Positions 7,442 to 16,600 of a DNA stretch of 33,634 bases are shown piece after piece. The translations under genes were made by a program, and so were the position numbers. The notes under the pieces were generated by a model. The model ran no database searches, was not told where the DNA came from, and saw nothing but the letters and a program-made list of their open reading frames with translations. Positions within the stretch are counted from its first letter, which is position 1. Each line of letters begins with the position of its first letter. Source of the DNA: Acidobacteriaceae bacterium. Its GTDB lineage: Bacteria; Acidobacteriota; Terriglobia; Terriglobales; Acidobacteriaceae. The stretch spans positions 1 to 33,634 of the forward strand of contig JASHQE010000003.1 of assembly GCA_030037705.1 (NCBI GenBank), in the 5' to 3' direction.

Positions 7442-7945
7442 ATGGAACTCAAGAGATTTTTCCTCGAGCAACTGGAGCGCGAAGCCGTCGCCTCGCGCAA
7501 GGCCATCGAGCGCGTGCCCGAAGGGCAGAACAGCTTCAAGCCCCACCCCAAATCCATGGAACTCGGCTATCTCGCCGCGCTGGTGGCCACCATGCCAGGA
7601 TGGATCGCTTTAATGATCAATTATGATGAACTCGATCTGGATGGCAATGGAAAATCTTTTCGCACCCAGCCCGTGGAAACGCGCGCGGAGCTGCTTTCGC
7701 TACTTGAGAAGAGCTATGCGGATTCCTGCCGAGCGCTTACAAACACCACGGAAGAGCACCTGCTGAAACCCTGGAAGTTGAAGATGGGCCCGCAGATTCT
7801 TTCCTACCGGCCACGCTATATGAGCATTTTGGATGGCGCGATCACCCATCTTGCGCATCATCGCGGCCAGCTCACCGTTTATCTTCGTCTCAACGATGCC
7901 AGCGTCCCCGCCATTTACGGCCCCAGCGCCGACGAATGGCAGTAG
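7442..7945 (+). CDS. DinB-fold protein
   Basis: A 167-residue protein of the DinB/YfiT-like four-helix metal-binding fold, not the polymerase of the same name. The fold usually places a metal on three histidines. Here the C-terminal motif HLAHHRGQLTVYLR is clear (about residues 138-151), but the usual first histidine is not obvious: the equivalent stretch reads KSMELGYLAALVATMPGW. Family members are thiol-dependent transferases or uncharacterised stress proteins, so the reaction cannot be named. The start is supported by GGAGG seven bases upstream. It is divergent from a WYL regulator that probably controls it. Confidence 0.88.
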   Translation: MELKRFFLEQLEREAVASRKAIERVPEGQNSFKPHPKSMELGYLAALVATMPGWIALMINYDELDLDGNGKSFRTQPVETRAELLSLLEKSYADSCRALTNTTEEHLLKPWKLKMGPQILSYRPRYMSILDGAITHLAHHRGQLTVYLRLNDASVPAIYGPSADEWQ

Positions 7946-7960
7946 CGGCAATCATTACAG

Positions 7961-8083
7961 CGTGTTTCAAAAATAGGCTTTGAAGGGGCACGGCTTCAGC
8001 CGTGCCGCATAAAGTCCATGCCTATGCGGCTTTAGCCGCTGAGGGATGGTTCCTTCTGGCTTCACCACCATTTTTGAAACACG
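7961..8083 (+). mobile_element. MITE-like palindromic element, copy B, different ends
   Basis: A 123-bp element with perfect 14-bp terminal inverted repeats CGTGTTTCAAAAAT and complement, unrelated to the GGTAGTGGGTCAGTTT ends of the other copies. The core is the same: hairpin 1 GGCACGGCT/AGCCGTGCC, then hairpin 2 GCGGCT/AGCCGC and CTGAGGGAT. It lies between two convergent genes, where it could also stop transcription from both sides. Confidence 0.7.
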
Positions 8084-8177
8084 TTCTAGAGATCGTGCGC
8101 CCCCAGCCGCGGCGCGTAGCCCGCAGAGTGACATTGCGCCTAACCTGGGAGGCCGCGAACTTCTACTGGACCACAAA

Positions 8178-11100
8178 TCAAAATTGCAGCTTGGCTCCGA
8201 ACTGAATTTGCCGCGACGTTGTTGACGTCGCCGTTACCACGCCCGCGGTCGGTGAAATTCCAGACGTCGCCGAGGTGTACACCACCTCATTGGGCGTCAG
8301 AAAGTTCGTGTGATTCAAGATGTTGAAGAACTCTGCACGAAACTGCAGCCCCAGCCGCTCCGTGATCCGTGAGTTTTTCACCGCGGAGAAGTCCAGCTCA
8401 GAGAGTCCCGGTCCGGTGAGCGAGTCGCGGCTCACATCTCCATAGGTTCCAGTCGCCGGCGGCAGAAATGCATTGGGATTGAAGTACTCGCCTGTCGTAT
8501 GCGGGTATAAATTTCCGTTGAATGCCGGATTCCAATTCGGCCGCACCGGGTTGCGTGTATCACCGTTCCCGGTTGGGTTGTAACCCAGTTGCGGCGTAAA
8601 TGGGAAGCCGGTCTGCACGGTAAGAATTCCGCTTGCCGTCCAGCCCGACGCCAGGAACTCCGCTGGCGCTGGTGCGTGATTCAGGTACCGGTGCTTTGCG
8701 CCAAATGGCAGCTCCCAGCTTCCGTTGACCGACGCGCTTTGCCGCACATCCGTTGCCGCAGGGCCCCAATCCAGTTTTGGATCCAGCGGAAACTCGACAA
8801 ACGCAGGCGTGTTTCCACTTACGCTCGTGTTCCATGCTGAACCATCATCGAGATTTTTCGAGTATGTATAGTTGCCGCGCAGCTGGAATCCACTGGCAAA
8901 TGTGCGCCGCACATCTACCTCCAGCGCGTTATAGAGACCCACGCCCTGCGACACCCAAGAGGTCGAGTTTGCGAGCACCGGATTCGCCAAGGGCTCTCCA
9001 CTGGTGTAATACGGTGCGCCTGTTGCGGTGTAGAGCGGCACAGGCTCATTCATGTCTTCTGAAAGAATCTGGTGATAGCTGTGCGATCCCACGTAGCCCA
9101 CGGTCAGCGTGGTGTGCGCGGCAACCTCCTGCTCGATGCGCAGGCTCCACGTAAGCACCGCTGGGGTTGCGATGTCCGGCTGCACATTGCTCGGCGAGAT
9201 CTTTGTTCCCGCAGGGGGAGCCGTTCCTGGCGTGATGCTTAAATTCGAAACCGCAATCGACTTGATCGACTCCGCAGTATTGAACGGCGCGGTCTGATCG
9301 AGCCGGTAATCGAGCGTATCGAGCAATCCATGATAGATGCCGAATCCGCCGCGCACCGCCGTCTTCCCATTCCCCCACACATTCCATGCAAAACCCACGC
9401 GCGGAGCGGGTAGAAACTTTGCGCGATTTGCCGTCAGCGCCGAAGTGCCCACCACCGGGTTCGTCTGCAGCACGCCGTTCACAATCGCATAGTTTGCTGC
9501 GCGCCCCTGCGCCTCATTCCATCCATTCGTCGATTCTGACCGGAATCCGGCGCGCACTTCCAGCCGCGGCGTAACTTTTATAATATCCTCCACAAAAGCC
9601 GCGCCCTCAAGCGAGCGCCATCCCAGTTCCGTGGGTGAAGGAACTACCGTGAAGGTTGCCACTGTTCCCTGCAGAAAGGTCTGCAGCGTGCTGAACGAGG
9701 CCTGCCCATACTGATCCTGCGCCAGCAAATCATTGGACTGCACCCGCTCAAGCCACGCGCCGGCCTCAATCTGATGCCGGCCATGCGACCAGTAGATGTG
9801 ATCGTCCTCGGTGAACAGGTTCCGCGCGGTCTTGTTGTTGCTGCCCACGTTTGTGCCTGCCTGTGAAATCTGCGAGGCCCCGTTCGACGCCGTGCTGCCG
9901 CTGATCACAATTGCGCCGACCGGCTCGCCCGTGACCCATCCCGTTTCGCTTACCGGCGTGAACCCGGTAAAAAAGTAGCTCGCGCGCGAATAGCCGAACC
10001 GCGCCGTATTCAAGAGCGAGGGCGAAAAAACGTGCTGCTCCTGCACGCTCGCCACCTGTTCGCGGAGGCTTTCGTTGACCAGACTCAATGGATTCGCAGA
10101 CGGAGTATTCGCTCGGCTGTCGTCCACCGTGTACACCGCGAAGAGAAGATCCTTGCTGCCCAGGTTGTCATCAAAGCGCGTGGTGCCGAAGTCCTCCTGA
10201 ATGTGCTGCGGCGGATGAGTGAAGGCTTCGGCAATTCCGCTCGGCTCGCCGTTCGAAAGCAACTCCGGTCCGTTCTGCACCGGCCATAGATTGAAGAGAG
10301 GCACAACGGCGGAGTTCACGCCCACGTATGTCTCCGCGCCGGCCGAGTTGGGCAGATAGCCCTGCCGGGCCTCGTTATCCGGAACCAGGGTCACAGCACT
10401 CAGGCCCCAGTTCTGCCGGAAGCCTTCATAGTTGCCGAAAAGAAACAGCTTGTCTTTCTTCACCGGCCCGCCGAGCGATCCGCCGAACTGATTGCGCTGG
10501 AATTCGGGAATGGTAGATTGATCGAAGAAATTGCGGGCATCGAGCACGCTGTTGCGCAGAAACTCGAAGGCCGTGCCGTGCAGCTCGTTTGTGCCCGACG
10601 TGGTGACGATGCTTACCTGCGCGCCATCCCGCTTGCCGTAGCTTGCACCGTATGTATCGGTCACCACATTGAACTCGCGGACTGCGTCTACGCCCAGCAA
10701 CTGGCCGCTCGTGCCGCCCGGCGTTACATTGATCAGCGAGGCGCCCGTGTATTCGATGCCATTCAGCAGAAACAAATTGTCCTGCGGCCGGCGTCCGCTC
10801 ACGCTGAACATGTTGCCTACCGAGGAGTTCGAGGTACCGATGCCGCCGGACCGCTCACCGGTGTAATTCACCGTTGCTGGATTCAACGTGAGCAATTCAT
10901 CATAGCTGCGTCCGTTCAGCGGCAGCTCTTTCACGGCGCGCTCGTCTATCAGTCCTGAAGTCTGCTGCGATGTCGTGTTCACACCAGTTGTTTCCGCCTG
11001 CACCACCACATCCGTTTGTACCGAGTCCACGCCCAGTTGAAAATCCACCACCAGGCTCTGCGCGACAACGAGCGAGATTCCGGTCCGCTCTTGCGCGGCA

Positions 11101-11372
11101 AATCCCTCATGCGCAGCCGTCACTGTGTAATTGCCAACCGGAACGCTGGGCGCGGAGTAGCGGCCGTCCGCGCCGGTCGCAAGCTGCCGCGTGGCGCCGG
11201 TCTCGAGTTGCCGCACGGTAACGGTCGCGCCGCTCAATGCAGCGCCGGTTGTATCGCGCACCGTGCCGCTCAGAGTTGCGCCGACAACCTGGCCATGCGC
11301 CGCAATTGCGCTGCCTGCCAGCGCAACCGCCGATCCGACTATAAGAATCTGCTTTCTAATTTTTTGAAACAT
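8178..11372 (-). CDS. TonB-dependent receptor, Oar-like, with carboxypeptidase-regulatory N-domain
   Basis: A 1064-residue outer-membrane receptor that imports large substrates using TonB energy. A signal peptide covers about 1-28. Next is a carboxypeptidase regulatory-like beta domain (about 32-115, GTVRDTTGAALSGATVTV and DGRYSAPSVPVGNYTV). The plug (about 130-260) has VKELPLNGRSYDELLTLNP, FSVSGRRPQDNLFLLNGIE and VREFNVVTDTYGASYGKRDG. A long beta-barrel ends IQFGAKLQF, with a terminal aromatic residue as expected for barrel assembly. Such receptors are greatly expanded in acidobacteria. The substrate is unknown; oligosaccharide or peptide is plausible. The start is well supported by AAGGAGG eight bases upstream. 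Confidence 0.95.
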   Translation of the reverse strand: MFQKIRKQILIVGSAVALAGSAIAAHGQVVGATLSGTVRDTTGAALSGATVTVRQLETGATRQLATGADGRYSAPSVPVGNYTVTAAHEGFAAQERTGISLVVAQSLVVDFQLGVDSVQTDVVVQAETTGVNTTSQQTSGLIDERAVKELPLNGRSYDELLTLNPATVNYTGERSGGIGTSNSSVGNMFSVSGRRPQDNLFLLNGIEYTGASLINVTPGGTSGQLLGVDAVREFNVVTDTYGASYGKRDGAQVSIVTTSGTNELHGTAFEFLRNSVLDARNFFDQSTIPEFQRNQFGGSLGGPVKKDKLFLFGNYEGFRQNWGLSAVTLVPDNEARQGYLPNSAGAETYVGVNSAVVPLFNLWPVQNGPELLSNGEPSGIAEAFTHPPQHIQEDFGTTRFDDNLGSKDLLFAVYTVDDSRANTPSANPLSLVNESLREQVASVQEQHVFSPSLLNTARFGYSRASYFFTGFTPVSETGWVTGEPVGAIVISGSTASNGASQISQAGTNVGSNNKTARNLFTEDDHIYWSHGRHQIEAGAWLERVQSNDLLAQDQYGQASFSTLQTFLQGTVATFTVVPSPTELGWRSLEGAAFVEDIIKVTPRLEVRAGFRSESTNGWNEAQGRAANYAIVNGVLQTNPVVGTSALTANRAKFLPAPRVGFAWNVWGNGKTAVRGGFGIYHGLLDTLDYRLDQTAPFNTAESIKSIAVSNLSITPGTAPPAGTKISPSNVQPDIATPAVLTWSLRIEQEVAAHTTLTVGYVGSHSYHQILSEDMNEPVPLYTATGAPYYTSGEPLANPVLANSTSWVSQGVGLYNALEVDVRRTFASGFQLRGNYTYSKNLDDGSAWNTSVSGNTPAFVEFPLDPKLDWGPAATDVRQSASVNGSWELPFGAKHRYLNHAPAPAEFLASGWTASGILTVQTGFPFTPQLGYNPTGNGDTRNPVRPNWNPAFNGNLYPHTTGEYFNPNAFLPPATGTYGDVSRDSLTGPGLSELDFSAVKNSRITERLGLQFRAEFFNILNHTNFLTPNEVVYTSATSGISPTAGVVTATSTTSRQIQFGAKLQF

Positions 11373-11802
11373 CGGAATAGCCTCCTTAAATCTGTTTTGC
11401 CTGCGGCCTTCACCGGCCGGTGCGCTGTGAAGATGATCCTGCGGAGCACATGTACAGCTCCGTTGCGCGTGCCATGAGTTTTCAATGGAGAAAGAATCGG
11501 ATCAGCGGCTACAACAGGGACAACAACAACCATCCCGCTGGGAGGCAGGCATCCCGCGCCGCGAATTAGGAAGGACGTTCATCGTTCTGCTGAAAACGAG
11601 CCGCAAATCTTGGTAACGCTAATAAACACGAAAGCCGCGCCAGCAAGAGCTGAAGCGCGGCCTGGAGTGGAATCTTCTGGAGATCGAAACTACTCACCCA
11701 CAAGGCAGCGCAGCGCACAACAACATGCGCAACACGTCAACCTCATGCGGCAAGTGCTCATATAAATACTATACCTATCCCTGCAAATTCCAGTCAAATT
11801 TT
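11373..11802. other. Long leader/promoter region of the TonB-dependent receptor
   Basis: About 430 bases upstream of the receptor gene. It contains a hairpin with GCCGCGC (11634-11640) and GCGCGGC (11655-11661). A minus-strand ORF (11339-11533) opens with a valine run, MVVVVPVVAADP, and would end 34 bases inside the receptor gene in another frame. The ORF lacks a good ribosome site, so I do not call it a gene. The promoter position is not resolved. Confidence 0.4.
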
Positions 11803-11923
11803 GGTAGTGGCTCAGTTTCAATTTGCTTTGTAACAGGGCGCAACTTTAGTTGTGCCGAAATCACGGCAAATGGATGGTGGGCTTTAGCCCCTGAGGAATG
11901 TGCGTTCAAACTGAGCCACTACC
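11803..11923 (+). mobile_element. MITE-like palindromic element, copy C
   Basis: A 121-bp element with perfect 16-bp ends GGTAGTGGCTCAGTTT and complement. Compared with copy A the G-to-C change is present in both ends, so pairing is kept. Hairpin 1 reads GGCGCAACT/AGTTGTGCC, and hairpin 2 GGGCT/AGCCC is followed by CTGAGGAAT. It begins 25 bases after the stop of the S8 peptidase (minus strand) and so lies in its 3' untranslated region. Confidence 0.72.
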
Positions 11924-11948
11924 CTTTTACGTAACTGCTTGTGTGTTC

Positions 11949-13790
11949 TCAATACTCGAGCGGTACTGACTCTTCCGCATCTCCGGATTTACCCCACAGC
12001 GCGGTTTCTGCCGCCGGCGTGCTCTTTCCCCAAAGAGCAGTCTTGCCCCACAGCGCAGTGTACGCATCGGGATCACTTTCACCCCAGAGCGCAGTTTTAC
12101 CCCAAAGCGCAGTTGAACCCTCGTCGGAGTTGATCCACGCATTATTCCCATAAACACTCGATGCCGACCACGGTCCGGTTTGCGTCCAGAGCGCGCTCGG
12201 ATCGATCGTGGCCGTCGTATCGCCGGTCACTGTGTTGTAGACGGCGATCGGCGACATGGCAGTTCCGGAGGGCACAGATCCGTTATTGATAAGGGCCGCG
12301 CCTACCGTTTTTGCGATATCGAGATATCCTGCTCCAATCGTGAAGACATCATAATTCGCTTTGTACACGATGCCGTCATCCGTCACGCTGCTGGTTGCAG
12401 GAAAGTAATTGCGGTCGCCATTGACCATGACAAGAGCCTTTACCTCGTCGGGAGTCAACGTGGGCGCTGCCTGCAGCAGGTCCGCGATAGCGCCGCTTGT
12501 GACACCGGTCGCCATGCTCGTGCCGCTGAGAGGAAAATAGTTTGGGGACGGAGTCTCCGGACCATTGGTCTGATAAAAGGAGTAGAGGGTCACGAACGAA
12601 GGATTCTCGATGGCCAGCGAATCATCCTCGTATTGCAAACTCGTCACCAGATTGCCGGGAGCAACGATGTCCGGCTTCACGACATGATCAATGAAGGACG
12701 GCCCTTTTGAACTGTAGCTCGCGATAATATCGTCGCTGATCTGCGGCGTCTCCACTGTATTCATGGCGCCCACAGTCAGAGCATACGGATCATTGCCGGG
12801 CGAGTTGATGGTTCCGTAGCCTTCCGGATTAAGATTCAGGTCGCGGCCATCATTGCCCGCAGCTACGACAACCACGATGCCTGCCTTCCAGGCTTTTTCT
12901 ACTGCCTGGCAGAGCGGGTCGAGTGTGTAACTTTCAAAGATGGGGCGTCCGAGGGACAGATTGACCACGCGAATGTTGTACGTATTTTTAAGCGAGATTG
13001 CTTCACCGATAGCCGCAATGACCGACGAATCCGTACCCGCGCCATTCTCGTCGAGCACGCGGAGATTGATGATATTCGCGTTGGGAGCTGCGCCGCGGAA
13101 AGTCCGGAAATCCTGCGGCCCGGTTGAGTCTGCGCCGTTTCCAGCGATCAGGCCGGCGACGTGCGTTCCGTGTCCGTAATGATCCAAGGCGTCGTTTTGG
13201 CCGGGAACGAAGTTCTCGCTGTAGACGATGCGGCCCGTGCTCCACGGCGCTACTTCATTCAACGAAGCCAGAAGCTGGGCAACGATGGGCTGGCCGAGTG
13301 GCAGCGTCAATGAGTTGATATTGAGATCGGGCACGGGAGTAATGCCGCTGTCGATGACGGCAACGCCAATGTTTGTGCCGGTATATCCTTTTTGCCACAC
13401 CGCTGGAGCGTTGATGGGTTCAGTCGTATATTCAGCCGCGGTAATGGTCACAGCTTCGCGGGCGGTGACTGGACGGTCCAGCGAAATGTACACCACATTC
13501 GGGTCGGCTGCGATCTGATTCAGTTGCCCCAGCGGCAGATCCGCCGCAATGGCATTGATGGATCCAAGGACCAATTTCACTAAGCCGCCCAGCAGGCCAA
13601 GCAATCCCGTCTCCAGCGGCGTAGGCTGGTTGCGGTACTGAATAATCACTGGGACATTGCCGCTGGACGAAAGAGCCGCAAGATCAGGAGAAATTTTGCT
13701 GCCCGAAGCAACGGTAGCTGCAAACGTTGTTCCGGTAAAAGCAACAAGCAATCCGAAGACTAGTAAATAACGCAAGCGTGGCCGCGACAT
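11949..13790 (-). CDS. Exported S8 (subtilisin-like) serine peptidase with C-terminal ALWGK repeats
   Basis: A 613-residue secreted protease. A signal peptide covers about 1-25, followed by a propeptide-like segment (about 35-115). The catalytic triad is complete: D147 (VAVIDSGI), H210 (GHGTHVAGL) and S425 (LSGTSMATG), with oxyanion N313 (AAGND). After the catalytic domain come about 100 residues ending in five TALWGK/E units (560-601), in pairs separated by short acidic linkers. The repeats might bind a partner or the cell surface; that is inference. The start is supported by GGAGG seven bases upstream. It lies upstream of and parallel to the TonB-dependent receptor but more than 500 bases away, so an operon is unlikely. 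Confidence 0.95.
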   Translation of the reverse strand: MSRPRLRYLLVFGLLVAFTGTTFAATVASGSKISPDLAALSSSGNVPVIIQYRNQPTPLETGLLGLLGGLVKLVLGSINAIAADLPLGQLNQIAADPNVVYISLDRPVTAREAVTITAAEYTTEPINAPAVWQKGYTGTNIGVAVIDSGITPVPDLNINSLTLPLGQPIVAQLLASLNEVAPWSTGRIVYSENFVPGQNDALDHYGHGTHVAGLIAGNGADSTGPQDFRTFRGAAPNANIINLRVLDENGAGTDSSVIAAIGEAISLKNTYNIRVVNLSLGRPIFESYTLDPLCQAVEKAWKAGIVVVVAAGNDGRDLNLNPEGYGTINSPGNDPYALTVGAMNTVETPQISDDIIASYSSKGPSFIDHVVKPDIVAPGNLVTSLQYEDDSLAIENPSFVTLYSFYQTNGPETPSPNYFPLSGTSMATGVTSGAIADLLQAAPTLTPDEVKALVMVNGDRNYFPATSSVTDDGIVYKANYDVFTIGAGYLDIAKTVGAALINNGSVPSGTAMSPIAVYNTVTGDTTATIDPSALWTQTGPWSASSVYGNNAWINSDEGSTALWGKTALWGESDPDAYTALWGKTALWGKSTPAAETALWGKSGDAEESVPLEY

Positions 13791-14118
13791 AATAAACCTC
13801 CAAATTTATTGCGGTGAAATCACACCGCTTTTTTAGCCATAGAGTGGACTGTGTTCTACCCGGGGAATGTACAGGTACAACACACTCATACGCCACATCT
13901 GGATTCTCGGAGATATGGACTTTCGTCATCAATATGCCCCAAGTTGTAGTAGGTAATGAGGCTTCAGTACTCGATGTTGGTAATGTTACGAGAATAATGC
14001 TTGTTTCTATCTGTATTAGTTGTTCTCGTAAGCTATCGATTTCAAGCCTGCGAGATAACTTGTCCTTCAGAAAAGACTGCTGTAACTACAACATAGGAGA
14101 AGGCAATCGTCAGGCCAT
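13791..14118. other. Intergenic region upstream of the S8 peptidase
   Basis: No credible gene was found. A near-perfect 10-bp inverted repeat, GTGTTCTACC (13851-13860) and GGTACAACAC (13874-13883) with 9 of 10 pairs, could be an operator for the peptidase. The adjacent hairpin at 13811-13834 is listed separately. Confidence 0.35.
13811..13834. promoter_or_regulatory. Hairpin just before the S8 peptidase ribosome site
   Basis: GCGGTG (13811-13816), 6-base loop, CACCGC (13823-13828), then TTTTTT on the plus strand. Read on the plus strand it resembles a small intrinsic terminator. Read on the minus strand it is a 5'-leader hairpin ending eight bases before the peptidase's ribosome-binding GGAGG. 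Either role is possible. Confidence 0.4.
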
Positions 14119-14955
14119 TTAGTGCAATGCCGCGGGCTGGGCCTCAAGGGCAGCCCGTCCTCGAAAGTTCAACAGGACGTCGGGAGGAACCGGAAGCGTG
14201 CTCAGGAGCGACAACGTTGCTTCATGACGCGCTTCGCCGATCCGGCTCACCGGCAAATTTTCGACGATTGTCCCATCATCAAGGACGGCGATGCGATCAC
14301 TGATTTGCAAGACGGAGATCAAATCATGGGATACATAAAAAAGCGCAGTCCGGTGAATACGGTTAAGCTGCCGCAGCAGGCCGATAATCTGAGACTGCGT
14401 CACCGGGTCGAGAGCGCTGGTGGGTTCGTCGGCAATGATAAGGGCAGGCCGGTGGAGCAGAGCCAGTGCGATAAGCACGCGCTGCGCCTGGCCAACGCTG
14501 ATCTGCCCGGGACGCCGGCGCAAAAATTCAGCATCGGACGGCAACTGAACTTCAGCAAGAAGCTCGTGCACGCGGCTTGCGAGCGCAGAGCCCGCATGTC
14601 TCTCGTGCGCGCGCCACGCCTCGTTGAAGTGGCTTTGCAGGCTGATTGCCGGATTGAGCGCCGACATGGGGCTTTGCGGAATAAGCGCGATTCGGCGCCC
14701 ACGCACAGTGCGCAGCTTGCGTTCTGAATGAGCAAGCAGGTTATCGCCTTCCAGCAGCACCTCGCCGGTGACCCGGCCGCCGCGCCAGGGCAATAGGCCG
14801 AGTAAGGAAAGCACCAGCGTGCTCTTGCCGGCTCCGCTGCCCCCCACCAGCCCCAATACTTCGCCGTGTTCGAGCTCAAAGTGAATATCGCGCAGCACCA
14901 GCCTGCCGGAATAACCGGCTTTGAGGTTCACGCGGAGAAGAGGGGCATGACTCAT
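14119..14955 (-). CDS. Oligopeptide/dipeptide-type ABC transporter ATPase
   Basis: A 278-residue nucleotide-binding subunit that powers substrate import. Walker A GGSGAGKST (38-46), Q-loop Q94, signature ISVGQAQR (about 152-159), Walker B LIIADEP with D176/E177, and H-loop H210 are all present. The sequence resembles DppD/OppD, including LIPQSPMSALNP. It is the last gene of a five-gene operon, its ATG overlapping the preceding stop as ATGA. Only one ATPase is encoded, whereas classical Opp/Dpp systems use two, so it either works as a homodimer or borrows a partner. The C-terminal extension seen in OppD is short. Confidence 0.93.
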   Translation of the reverse strand: MSHAPLLRVNLKAGYSGRLVLRDIHFELEHGEVLGLVGGSGAGKSTLVLSLLGLLPWRGGRVTGEVLLEGDNLLAHSERKLRTVRGRRIALIPQSPMSALNPAISLQSHFNEAWRAHERHAGSALASRVHELLAEVQLPSDAEFLRRRPGQISVGQAQRVLIALALLHRPALIIADEPTSALDPVTQSQIIGLLRQLNRIHRTALFYVSHDLISVLQISDRIAVLDDGTIVENLPVSRIGEARHEATLSLLSTLPVPPDVLLNFRGRAALEAQPAALH

Positions 14956-16598
14956 CGCGTTCCCTCGAGACGAAGGCTCTCAGCATTCCAGACCAGCTCC
15001 GGTTCAAGCACGGCGGGTTGTATCCCCTTGAGCTGGGGTGAAAAGGCGACGAGAACATTGGGATAGACGAGATAGATGAACGGTTGTTCATCGGCAACAA
15101 TCTGCTGCACGCGGTCAACAGCCTGCTTCCGTTCCGCATCGTTGGAGCTTGATGCCTGTCGGTTCATCGCGCGGTCGATCTCCGCCTCCCAGGAAGTCGC
15201 CGGCGTTTTCTCCGAAGGATCCCACTGGTGATTGGGAGAATTGCTAAGCCAGATGTTCATCATGGCATTTGGATCGGGATCGACGTTTTCCAGCCCAAGC
15301 AGGCAGGCCTCGTAATCCTGCGTGTGCATCAGGCGCTCGATCAGAGCAGGAAAATCGAGCGGCACAACCGTTACCTGTATGCCTAACGCGGCAAGATCCT
15401 GCTGAATGAGCGTGGCCATCTTGAGCCGGGCGTCATTACCGGCGTTCGTGAGAATTGAGAATCTTACCGGATGTCCGGCCGAGTCTTGCAGCACCCCGTC
15501 ATGAAAGCGAAAACCCGCATTTGCGAGCCCGGCTTTGGCAGCAGCCACATCCGCGCGCGGCGCAACGATCTTGCTGTCATACCAGGCTGCGTTTGCCGGC
15601 GAGACGAAGCTATACGCGGGCGTTGCATGACCCAGGTATGCGATGCGCGCGAGATCGGCGCGGTGAATTGCCTGCGAAACCGCCACGCGAAAAGAGCGGC
15701 TCTGGAACCACGCTTTTTCCCAGGCGGGAAGCGGCGCCTGCGGCGCCTGGTTGAACCACATCTGCTCGGTATTGAGCGAAGGTCCGAGGTCGCGCACAGA
15801 GCTTGGGGTCTTTTTCTTGAGGAGTTCGAAGTAATCCGGCGGAAGGCTGTCGATCAGATCGTATTCGCCGTGCTCAAAGAGCCTGATCTCCTGCTCGTGA
15901 TTCTCCAGAATGTCCAGCCGCACGCCCGCTGCGTAAGGAAGCGGATGGCCGCTTGCGTCGTGCTTTGCGTAGTGCGGATTGGGCCGCAGACGCACATATT
16001 GGGAGCGGCGATACTCCGCCACGATAAATGGACCTGACGTGACGCGGCCCTCGCTGGGACGGCTCGCAGGCTCGATTGCAATCTCATCGAAGATCTTGCC
16101 GATGCCGATCACACGCTGCGGCAGATGGACAATCACAGTGCGCAAATCGGGTGTGTCAATGGTCACTCCGCTGGGCGATAGGAACTCCTCTGCGACAGGC
16201 GCGCCTGTTGCCGGCAATAAAACCCTGCGAATCGACCATGCCACATCTTTTGACGTGAGACTGCTCCCATCGGAAAATTGCAGTCCGGAATAAAGCTTGA
16301 AGGTGAGCGTCTTGCCGTCCGGCGAAAGGTTCCAGCTCTCGGCCAATTGCGGTTCGATCTTCTGCGTGAAGCGATCAAAACGGAGCAGCACGCCGGCTGT
16401 GAGATAACGCACCAGTTCGGATTCCTGGTCATCGACCTTTGCAGGATCGAAGGTTTTGGGATCATAGCCAATGGTCCACGCCAGCTCACCCGGCATCCGT
16501 GGCGCAGCTTGAGCGGCGCAGGTGTGCGCGAGTGCAGGAGCGAAAAGTGCTGCAATGCTGAAGGTGGCGATCCATATACGCATCTTCAAGGTACGCAT
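14952..16598 (-). CDS. Family 5 extracellular solute-binding protein of the ABC importer
   Basis: A 548-residue periplasmic binding protein that captures peptides or similar oligomers for the transporter. A signal peptide spans about 1-30 (MRIWIATFSIAALFAPALA, then CAAQA, possibly a lipoprotein-like cleavage region). Typical SBP_bac_5 segments follow: DPKTFDPAKVDDQES, LAESWNLSPDGKTLTFKL and SDGSSLTSKDVAWSIRR. I chose the ATG at 16598, two bases after the upstream permease stop; a longer frame to 16673 would add 25 residues overlapping that permease. It ends in an ATGA overlap with the ATPase gene. The ligand cannot be read from sequence. Confidence 0.92.
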   Translation of the reverse strand: MRTLKMRIWIATFSIAALFAPALAHTCAAQAAPRMPGELAWTIGYDPKTFDPAKVDDQESELVRYLTAGVLLRFDRFTQKIEPQLAESWNLSPDGKTLTFKLYSGLQFSDGSSLTSKDVAWSIRRVLLPATGAPVAEEFLSPSGVTIDTPDLRTVIVHLPQRVIGIGKIFDEIAIEPASRPSEGRVTSGPFIVAEYRRSQYVRLRPNPHYAKHDASGHPLPYAAGVRLDILENHEQEIRLFEHGEYDLIDSLPPDYFELLKKKTPSSVRDLGPSLNTEQMWFNQAPQAPLPAWEKAWFQSRSFRVAVSQAIHRADLARIAYLGHATPAYSFVSPANAAWYDSKIVAPRADVAAAKAGLANAGFRFHDGVLQDSAGHPVRFSILTNAGNDARLKMATLIQQDLAALGIQVTVVPLDFPALIERLMHTQDYEACLLGLENVDPDPNAMMNIWLSNSPNHQWDPSEKTPATSWEAEIDRAMNRQASSSNDAERKQAVDRVQQIVADEQPFIYLVYPNVLVAFSPQLKGIQPAVLEPELVWNAESLRLEGTR

Positions 16599-16600
16599 CT

